Of a stretch of DNA of 64,000 nucleotides, positions 43,638-50,441 are shown one piece after another; within the stretch, counting starts at the first letter, position 1, and each line of letters begins with the position of its first letter. This DNA comes from Azospirillum oryzae (GTDB lineage Bacteria; Pseudomonadota; Alphaproteobacteria; Azospirillales; Azospirillaceae), in NCBI RefSeq assembly GCF_900177515.1, contig NZ_FXAK01000004.1, positions 1-64,000 on the forward strand. The letters are read 5' to 3'. The notes beneath the pieces were generated by a model. That model searched no databases. It was not told the origin of the DNA and saw nothing but the letters and a program-made list of their open reading frames with translations. Made by a program: the position numbers and the translations under genes.

Positions 43638-46040
43638 ATGGCGCGGCTGGTGGCGGGGCAGGGCTTCGCCCTCGATATGGACGAGTCCCGGCTGGCGAAC
43701 GGGTTCGTCGCCGACGCCTTCACCACCCTGCCGGACGCCGCCTCCATCGCCGCCGGGACCGGCAGCCAGACCGTCACCCGCACCGTCGCCGGCCGGGCGC
43801 ATGCCGCCACGCTCGACTATGCCGCCGCCGGCAGCGGGGCGGCGGCGAGCGTCCGCTTCACCGGCCTGACCGACCGCGACCCGGCCGGCACCCTGCGCTA
43901 CCGGATCGAGGGGCTGAACGTTCCGCTGACCGGCGGGACGCTCGACCGGCTCGGCGCCCGCGCCTTCCAGCAGATCGACGGTTTCGTCGGGGCTGACGGC
44001 AACGACAGCGTCTATCTGGGCGTCCCCGGCGGGCGCAGCTTCGACGGCGGCGCCGGCACCGACCGCGCCATCTACACCGCGGATCCGCGCCGCTATGCCC
44101 TGCAGGGCGGCAGCTATCGGGCGGAGACGCCGGTGGTGGTGGCGCTCGACGGCAGCGGCCGGCGCTATGCCGTGGTGTCGAGCCGCAGCGTCGATATGCT
44201 GACCGACGTCGAGCTGCTGACCATCGACGGCCGCACCGCCGCGCCCTCGGCCTTCGCCTTCGACGCGCGCAGCTATCTCGCGGCCAACCGCGACCTTGCC
44301 GTCGCCTTCGGCGACAACACCATCGCTGCGGCGGCCCATTACGCCTGGAACGGCCGGAACGAGGGACGCAGCCTCGGCGGCTTCGACGGGCTGGGCTATC
44401 TGGCCGTCAACCCGGACGTGCTGGCGGCGGTCGGCGTCGATGCCGAGGCCGCCCGGCAGCATTATCTGGTCTATGGCGCCCGCGAAGGGCGGACGACCGG
44501 CTTCGACGCGCTGGGCTATCTCGCCTCCTACCCTGACCTGATCGCCGCCTTTGGCACCGACAGTCGGGCCGCGACCCTCCATTACCTGAGCTTCGGGCGG
44601 AGCGAGGGGCGCGGCGTCACCTTCGACGCGGCGGCCTATCTGGCGGCCAACGCCGATGTGGCGGCGGCGACCGGCGGCGACGCCGCCGCGGCCAAGCTCC
44701 ATTACCTCGTCTTCGGGCGGAACGAGGGCCGGCCGCTGCGGTCGCCGCCCCTGCAGGCTGCGGCTCCCGCCTGGGCGGCGGATGCGCTGTCCAGGCAGGG
44801 TGCGCCATTGGGAGCACCGGTGGGGGCACCGGTGGTGGTGACCGGCACGACCGGCAACGACACGCTGAGCGGCAGCGCCGCCTTCGATGCATTGGGCAAC
44901 CCGATCACCGACGCGGTGGACGGGCTGGGCGGCATCGATACCTTCGTGTTGACCGGGGCGCTCGCCTCCTATTCGCTGTCCATCGATGCCAACGGCAACC
45001 TGCTGGTCAGCGGGCCCGACGGCACCGACACGCTGAGCGGGATCGAGATGCTGCAGGCCACCGACGGGGTCTATCCGGTGGGGTCGCTGCTCAGCTTCTC
45101 CCAGCCCTCGCTGACCGGGCTGACCGTCTCGTCCTCGGCCTCCACCGGCAACGACTATCTGGTCGGCGGGATCATGGGCGACGCCATCGGCGGCGGCGGC
45201 GGCAACGACACCATCGCCGGGCTGACCGGCAACGACACGCTGTTCGGCAATGCCGGCAACGACGTCCTGCTGGGCGGCGACGGCGCCGACCAGCTGGAGG
45301 GCGGGGCGGGCAACGACCTGATGTTCGGCGGGGTGGGCAACGACCTGATGCGCGGCGACGTCATCGACGTCGTTGGCAACGACACCCTGCTGGGCGAGGA
45401 CGGCAACGACTGGCTCGACGCCGGGGCCGGCAACGACTGGCTGGACGGCGGCGGCGACAACGACACGCTCTATGGCGGGCTGGGCAGCGACATGCTGCGC
45501 GGCGGCAACGGCGACGACGTGATGTTCGGCGACGTCTATTCCGACCGCAGCCACGAGATCTCCGTCAACGCCAGCGACACGACGACGACCTACGAGGACG
45601 TGCTGCTGGGCGGCAACGGCAGCGACACGCTGATCGGCGGCTATGGCGCCGACCTGATGGACGGCGGCGCCGGAGCGGACGTCTTCTCCATCCGCAACCT
45701 GACCGAATCCACCCTGGCCGCCCCCGACGTCATCCTCACCTTCAACGGCGCCGTCGTGGCGGCGGAGGCGCTGCAGGGGCTGGCCAGCTATGCCACCGTC
45801 GGCGCCGAAGGCGACCGCATCGACGTGTCGGAGATCGACGCCATCGCCGGCACCACCGACAACGACGCCTTCACCTTCATCGGCACCGCCGGCTTCAGCG
45901 CGGCCGGCCAGCTGCGCTATCAGGCCTCCGGCGCCGTGACGCTGATCGAGGGCGACGTGAACGGCGACGGGGCGGCCGATTTCCGCGTCCAGGTCAACAT
46001 CGCCAACTACAGCTTCTCCGCCTTCGACTTCGTGCTATGA
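43638..46040 (+). CDS. RTX protein 2 with four EGR modules
   Basis: The ATG at 43638 gives 800 residues. There is no signal peptide. The N-terminal part (about 1-200) is an unassigned beta-rich region. Four tandem modules of about 41 residues follow (44270-44735), each of the pattern YLAxxPDxxxAxG...HYxxxGxxEGR. The C-terminal half holds many RTX nonapeptides (GGGGNDTIAG, GNAGNDVLLGG, GGAGNDLMFGG) that bind calcium outside the cell. The end (NYSFSAFDFVL) is a hydrophobic C-terminal signal typical of type I substrates. The TGA stop lies within the right end of the IS605-like element, so the original C-terminus might have been slightly different. Confidence 0.88.
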   Translation: MARLVAGQGFALDMDESRLANGFVADAFTTLPDAASIAAGTGSQTVTRTVAGRAHAATLDYAAAGSGAAASVRFTGLTDRDPAGTLRYRIEGLNVPLTGGTLDRLGARAFQQIDGFVGADGNDSVYLGVPGGRSFDGGAGTDRAIYTADPRRYALQGGSYRAETPVVVALDGSGRRYAVVSSRSVDMLTDVELLTIDGRTAAPSAFAFDARSYLAANRDLAVAFGDNTIAAAAHYAWNGRNEGRSLGGFDGLGYLAVNPDVLAAVGVDAEAARQHYLVYGAREGRTTGFDALGYLASYPDLIAAFGTDSRAATLHYLSFGRSEGRGVTFDAAAYLAANADVAAATGGDAAAAKLHYLVFGRNEGRPLRSPPLQAAAPAWAADALSRQGAPLGAPVGAPVVVTGTTGNDTLSGSAAFDALGNPITDAVDGLGGIDTFVLTGALASYSLSIDANGNLLVSGPDGTDTLSGIEMLQATDGVYPVGSLLSFSQPSLTGLTVSSSASTGNDYLVGGIMGDAIGGGGGNDTIAGLTGNDTLFGNAGNDVLLGGDGADQLEGGAGNDLMFGGVGNDLMRGDVIDVVGNDTLLGEDGNDWLDAGAGNDWLDGGGDNDTLYGGLGSDMLRGGNGDDVMFGDVYSDRSHEISVNASDTTTTYEDVLLGGNGSDTLIGGYGADLMDGGAGADVFSIRNLTESTLAAPDVILTFNGAVVAAEALQGLASYATVGAEGDRIDVSEIDAIAGTTDNDAFTFIGTAGFSAAGQLRYQASGAVTLIEGDVNGDGAADFRVQVNIANYSFSAFDFVL

Positions 46041-46056
46041 ACGCCCCCAGCCAAGC

Positions 46057-47292
46057 CTAAGCAGCCGTGGTTGGAGTTTCGGACCTCACGGCCCAGGTCG
46101 GTTCCCGACCAAGCTGCTTCAATCCGACACGCAGCATCACCAAAGCCGCTGCTTCGTCGCGCCCGATCACCCGGCCATCAGCCAAGGTGTGCGTGCGTTG
46201 CGACAGTGGCTTCTTCAAGACGTCTCCGCTAAACGGATCGGTCTGACTTGGCCTGCACTTTTGCGTGTTGAGCATGATCAACTCGCACCCAGCTTCTTCC
46301 GCTTTGTATGCGAGCATCGCAATGAACGAACCCGGGGCCGTGTCGAGAATGGCTCGGTTCAGACCGGCCTTCTGCTTCACATGTTTGCCGGGCGCTTCTT
46401 CCGTGCCCCTGGCCGTTGCCGCCATGGTCTTGACAGTCAACGCCTCGGTCACGATGGTCTTGTGGTCGCGCACCAGACGGGCCGTGGTCTGGTGCAGGAA
46501 ATTCTTGCGCCGGTTGGCAACCTTGCGGTGCCGCTTCGCTATAAGGCAGCGGGCTCTGGCCGCGCGCTTCGACCGCTTGCCCCGCAACGCCTTGGATAGG
46601 TCGCGTTGCCGTTCCTTGATGGCGTCCGCTTCGGCGTTCAGATGGCGATCGTTCGGGATCGCGGCGAACGCGTCTGGCCCATAGGCCAGCGTGGCGAAGG
46701 TCTCAACGCCCCAATCCAGCCCGCAGTCCCGATCCGCTGACCGCTCCCGGTGCGGCTCGCACTCCACAACCAGGGACAGGAACCAGCCGTCGGCCTTGCG
46801 CTGCACGTCGGCGCAGACGATCCGGCCGGGCGTACGCGCTTCCCCGCGCGCCTCCATCGTGCCAATGCCGGATAGGCGCAAGCGGCCATGACGCCAATTG
46901 TCACCCGGCTTGAAGCTGAAGCCGTCGCCGTGCGTCTTGAAGCCGAAGCCGGGGAAGCGGTCTTCGCCCTTGAAGCGCGGGAAGCCGGGCGTCTGCCCCG
47001 CCCGCACGCGCCGGAAGAACGCCGCAAACGCCTTGTCCAGCCGCTTGAGCGTGACCTGCGCTGACTGTGCGTTCAGCGCGAGATACTCAGGGCACTCACG
47101 CCGGACCACGGTCAGACTTTTGCACTGGTCCGCGAAGCGGATCGACAACCCAGCCTTGCGGTGCGCCTCGATCCGCTCCTCCAGCGCCGCGTTGTACAGC
47201 GCGCGGTGAAGGTCGCAGACACGCTCCAGTGCGACCGCCTGCCGAACGGATGGATAAAGCTTGTATGTGACACGGCGATTGACGGGTGGCAT
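46057..47292 (-). CDS. tnpB: TnpB homologue with missing zinc-ribbon cysteines
   Basis: The protein has 411 residues and begins VNRRVTYKLYPSVRQ. The RuvC acidic residues are visible in CGLDWGVETF, IVTEALTVKTM and GRDEAAALVML. The usual CxxC pairs of the zinc ribbon are absent. Where relatives read SQTCxxCG, this one reads SQTDPFSGD, and the second pair is replaced by LADGRVIG. Whether this is a natural cysteine-free subgroup or a decayed copy cannot be told here. No frameshift or stop interrupts it, which argues for recent selection. It is divergent from tnpA. Confidence 0.9.
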   Translation of the reverse strand: MPPVNRRVTYKLYPSVRQAVALERVCDLHRALYNAALEERIEAHRKAGLSIRFADQCKSLTVVRRECPEYLALNAQSAQVTLKRLDKAFAAFFRRVRAGQTPGFPRFKGEDRFPGFGFKTHGDGFSFKPGDNWRHGRLRLSGIGTMEARGEARTPGRIVCADVQRKADGWFLSLVVECEPHRERSADRDCGLDWGVETFATLAYGPDAFAAIPNDRHLNAEADAIKERQRDLSKALRGKRSKRAARARCLIAKRHRKVANRRKNFLHQTTARLVRDHKTIVTEALTVKTMAATARGTEEAPGKHVKQKAGLNRAILDTAPGSFIAMLAYKAEEAGCELIMLNTQKCRPSQTDPFSGDVLKKPLSQRTHTLADGRVIGRDEAAALVMLRVGLKQLGREPTWAVRSETPTTAA

Positions 47293-47314
47293 GGAACCAC
47301 CATAACTTGGTTAC

Positions 47315-47731
47315 ATGAGTGAGAATAACAAATTTTCCAAACTGAATCATTGCGTTTATGCTCTTCTGTATCACTTGGTTCTTGTTACCAACGATCGGCG
47401 GCGTTGCCTCTCCGCGCCCATGCTCGACCGGGTACGCGAGATTGCCGCTGCCCGGTGCGACGGGTGGGGTGGGACGCTGTTAGAGATGATTGGCGAACCC
47501 GATTATGTTCACTTTCTGATCGCTCTCCCACCAAACCTCGAGTTGTCGAACTTCGTCAACAACCTGAAGACCACCACCTCCAGACTGGTGCGCAAGGAGT
47601 TCGCCGACCATCTGGCGAGCGTCTATCGTGAGCCTGTCTTGTGGTCGCGGTCCTACTGCATCGTTTCGGGTGGTGGCGCTCCACTGTCGATCATCACGCA
47701 GTATCTCGAACAGCAAGAGCGGCCGGAATGA
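47315..47731 (+). CDS. tnpA: IS200/IS605-family transposase TnpA (Y1 HUH type)
   Basis: The protein has 138 residues, the normal size. It shows the Y1 transposase pattern: LNHCVYALLYHLVLVTNDRR, NNLKTTTSRLVRKEF, LWSRSYCIVSGGGAPLSI and the catalytic Tyr in ITQYLEQQ. Most relatives read D-H-V-H at the metal site; here it reads DYVHFL, with Tyr in place of the first His. The enzyme may be impaired, or this may be a tolerated variant. Active TnpA cuts single-stranded DNA at the element ends and could also move the two solo TnpB elements if their ends match. Confidence 0.9.
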   Translation: MSENNKFSKLNHCVYALLYHLVLVTNDRRRCLSAPMLDRVREIAAARCDGWGGTLLEMIGEPDYVHFLIALPPNLELSNFVNNLKTTTSRLVRKEFADHLASVYREPVLWSRSYCIVSGGGAPLSIITQYLEQQERPE

Positions 47732-47758
47732 AGGCCGCAGCGCATGGGTAGGCGGCCG

Positions 47759-48349
47759 ATGTTCACCCTCGTCAGGACCGAACGGTTCGAGCAGGAGATC
47801 AAGAAGAGCCGCTTCCTGGCCCAGGCCGCCCCGGCCGGCAGCGAGGAGGAGGCGCGCCGCTTCATCGCCGGGCACAGCATGCCCGACGCCGGCCACAATT
47901 GCTGGGCCTTGCGGGTCGGCGACGTCTATCGCTTCAGCGACGACGGCGAGCCGGGCGGGACGGCCGGGCGGCCGATCCTGCAGGCCATCGAGGGGCAGGA
48001 GCTGGACCGTGTGGCGGTGGTGGTCAGCCGCTGGTTCGGCGGCATCCTGCTGGGGGCGGGCGGGCTGGTGCGCGCCTATGGCGGCACGGCGGCCAGCTGC
48101 CTGAAGGCGGCGGCGCGCGAGCCCATCGTCGACTACGCCACCCTGGCGGTCGCCTGCGCCTTCGCCGACGAGGCGCGCATCCGCTCCAGCCTCGGCGGCT
48201 TTCCCGGCACGCAGGTGGAGACGACGGGCTTCACCCCCGACGGGGTCCGGCTTCACGTCACGCTTCCCCGCGACCGGGCCGACGCGTTCATCCGGCTGGT
48301 CGCCGACATCTCCCGCGGGCAGGCGGTGGTGAACCCCGCCGGGGAATGA
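47759..48349 (+). CDS. yigZ: YigZ/IMPACT-family protein
   Basis: The ATG at 47759 (MFTLVRTERFEQEIKKSRFL) gives 196 residues; an ATG at 47744 lies at the IS605 border and is less likely. The UPF0029 N-terminal domain is clear: NCWALRVGDVYRFSDDGEPGGTAGRPIL and VVVSRWFGGILLGAGGLVRAYG. A small C-terminal DUF1949-like domain follows. Relatives bind nucleic acid or ribosomes and are thought to help stress translation. It does not belong functionally to the surface locus. Its promoter has probably been altered by the element inserted right before it. Confidence 0.93.
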   Translation: MFTLVRTERFEQEIKKSRFLAQAAPAGSEEEARRFIAGHSMPDAGHNCWALRVGDVYRFSDDGEPGGTAGRPILQAIEGQELDRVAVVVSRWFGGILLGAGGLVRAYGGTAASCLKAAAREPIVDYATLAVACAFADEARIRSSLGGFPGTQVETTGFTPDGVRLHVTLPRDRADAFIRLVADISRGQAVVNPAGE

Positions 48350-48378
48350 GCGGCCGGAGCGGGCGCGCGGCTGTTTTC

Positions 48379-48394
48379 CATAAGCGCGCTTATG
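48379..48394. promoter_or_regulatory. 16-bp perfect palindrome near the IS left end
   Basis: CATAAGCGCGCTTATG is self-complementary without a loop. It lies 30 bases behind yigZ and 31 bases before the ISNCY-like left end. It may be a regulator site or the attraction point of the insertion. Confidence 0.3.
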
Positions 48395-48424
48395 TGTCGT
48401 TTTTATGTAGGCGCAAAGCTAGAA

Positions 48425-50081
48425 TGTCAGTCCAGCGCAACATAGAAGTGTCAGTCTTCCATCCGGTTTTCGACGGCTGGGAGGCTGGCGATGGGCTGGA
48501 TCACGATGAGCGAACGGGACTTGCAACGGGTCGAGGTTCTCGGCGAGGTGCTGAGCGGTCGCCGTGGGATCGGATCGGCGGCGTCGGTTCTGGCTTTGAG
48601 CGAGCGTCAGGTGTGGCGGCTTCTGGCGCGCTACAAGGCCGGTGGCGGCGGTGCTTTGGTTCACCGGGGGCGCGGCCGTCCATCGAACCGGCGGCTTGGC
48701 GATGATGTGCGGGAGCGGGCGCTGGAGTTGGTTCGCAGCCGGTATGGCGATTTCGGCCCGACCCTGGCGGCGGAACTGCTGCGGGACAAGCATGGGCTGA
48801 CGGTCTCGCGCGAGACGTTGCGCCAGTGGATGACGGACGCTGGTCTGTGGTTGTCGCGTCGGCAGCGCCGGCAGTTCCACCCTCCCCGGCTGCGCCGCGA
48901 GCGGTTCGGCGAGTTGATCCAGATCGACGGCAGCGAGCACCGCTGGTTCGAGGATCGCGCCGATCCCTGCACGCTTCTGGTGTTCATCGACGATGCGACA
49001 GGCCAGTTGATGCAGCTTCGCTTCGCTCAATCGGAGAGCGCCTTTTCCTACTTCGAGGCGCTGGAGGGCTATCTGAACGCCCATGGCCGGCCGTTGGCCT
49101 TCTACTCGGACAAAGCCACGGTGTTCCGGGTTCCACAGCGCGAGGCGAAGGGTGGCCAGGGCATGACGCAGTTCGGCCGGGCCTTGGCGGAATTGAACAT
49201 CGAGATCCTGTGTGCCAACTCCAGCCAAGCCAAAGGGCGGGTCGAGCGGGTGAACCGGACGCTGCAGGACCGGCTGGTGAAGGAGTTGCGGCTGGCCGGC
49301 ATCACCGGCATCGAGGCGGGCAACGCCTTCCTGCCCGGCTTCGTCGAGCGCTTCAACGCCCGCTTTGCCCTGCCCCCTTCCCGGCCGGACGATCTGCACC
49401 GGCCGTTGAACATCGCGCCGGATCGGCTGCGCCAGGTGCTGTGCTGGCGCGAACAGCGCCATGTCGGGCAGCAGCTGACGCTGTCCTACGAGCGCAAGCT
49501 GATCATGCTGGAGGAGACGGAGCTGACGCGGGGGCTGGTTGGCCAGTATGTCGACACCTACGCCTTCGCCGATGGCCGTCTGGAGGTGCGATGGAAGGGG
49601 GTGGCCTTGTCTTATCGGGCCTTCGACAAGGACCAGCGGGTCACCCAGGCCGACGTTGTGGAGAACAAGCGGCTGAGTGCGGTGCTGGCCCAGGTGAAGG
49701 AGATGCAGGAGAGCCGACCTCCACCTCGGGTGAAGACCAACAGCGAGAAGAACGGCTACCGCAAGACAGGCCGGCGCAAGCGGCAGGGCGGACCACCCGA
49801 CAGTGCCTGCGCGGCCGACTGACCGCAGGTGTTTGCCCCCGACTTGAAGACCCGATGCGGCCGGCATTTCTGGCAGCAGGATGATGGCTCGGCGATCGTC
49901 GCCGCCGTCAAGCCCTGCGCCTGCGGCGCACCGCAAAGCGGCGATGGGGCTTGACCGCGCCGCCGAGCCGATCCCAAACGCATCCATGCCAGATATGCCG
50001 AAAAAGGCCGGCCCCCCCCCGACACACCGTCAAGCCTAAGCCTGACCTACTGGCAGTCCTACTTTGCGCAAACCACTGACA
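48425..50081 (+). mobile_element. ISNCY-like insertion sequence
   Basis: Imperfect inverted ends frame the transposase gene. The left end starts TGTCAGTCCAGCGCAA at 48425. The right end, read inward, is TGTCAGTGGTTTGCGCAA, ending at 50081. The flanks TAGAA and TTTCTA continue the symmetry. The length is about 1.66 kb. A duplicated target is not obvious. The span from the transposase stop to the right end (49823-50081) holds no further gene. Confidence 0.8.
48491..49822 (+). CDS. Transposase with integrase catalytic core (ISNCY-like)
   Basis: The protein has 443 residues. An N-terminal helix-turn-helix pair (about 8-100; LSERQVWRLLARYKAGG and LTVSRETLRQWM) binds the ends. The DDE core (about 135-290) has the first Asp in ELIQIDGSEHRWF, the second in FYSDKATVFR and Glu in QAKGRVERVNRTL. 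A C-terminal beta region and basic tail follow. The start could also be an ATG five codons on (MSERDLQRV). The gene is intact, so the element may be mobile. Confidence 0.92.
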   Translation: MGWITMSERDLQRVEVLGEVLSGRRGIGSAASVLALSERQVWRLLARYKAGGGGALVHRGRGRPSNRRLGDDVRERALELVRSRYGDFGPTLAAELLRDKHGLTVSRETLRQWMTDAGLWLSRRQRRQFHPPRLRRERFGELIQIDGSEHRWFEDRADPCTLLVFIDDATGQLMQLRFAQSESAFSYFEALEGYLNAHGRPLAFYSDKATVFRVPQREAKGGQGMTQFGRALAELNIEILCANSSQAKGRVERVNRTLQDRLVKELRLAGITGIEAGNAFLPGFVERFNARFALPPSRPDDLHRPLNIAPDRLRQVLCWREQRHVGQQLTLSYERKLIMLEETELTRGLVGQYVDTYAFADGRLEVRWKGVALSYRAFDKDQRVTQADVVENKRLSAVLAQVKEMQESRPPPRVKTNSEKNGYRKTGRRKRQGGPPDSACAAD

Positions 50082-50441
50082 TTTCTATCCGGTTGCAACG
50101 TTTTATGCCATGAAATCATGATCTGAAATACTGGTTTGCTGGCCTGGACTCTTGCCGCAGCCCGGTTTTCCGCTACCGCTTTTTCGTGTGAGCAAAATGG
50201 CAGTCTCCCGCAAAGCGGCAATTTCGGTCAAATACGGCGGAGCGCAAAGATCCGCTGAAGTCACCGTCTGAAATCGCACTCCCCTTCTTGCGATTTCCTG
50301 CAGGTGGTCACCCGTTCTTGCCGGATATACCCCGACTTATCGAATTGTTGATGTGCGTTCATTCCTCACATTCGGGGGGAGAGGCCGTTCGGTCTGGGAA
50401 ATATTGCCGCTGCCGCCGGCGGCCATGATGGAGGATCATCC
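50082..50441. promoter_or_regulatory. Upstream region of RTX protein 3
   Basis: These 360 bases have no gene and are AT-richer than the coding regions. They very probably hold the promoter of RTX protein 3, since the gene has GGAGG seven bases before its TTG start. I see no defined operator or terminator. Confidence 0.45.

Larger units (their letters stand above)
46037..47745. mobile_element. IS605-like element with divergent tnpA and tnpB
   Basis: tnpB (minus) and tnpA (plus) start 22 bases apart and diverge, the IS605 gene order. The right end behind tnpB ends near GTTCAT at the RTX stop codon. The left end behind tnpA carries a hairpin, GCGGCC/GGCCGC (47719-47738), overlapping the tnpA stop. 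Boundaries are approximate because these elements make no target duplication. The element lies between RTX protein 2 and yigZ. Confidence 0.75.
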
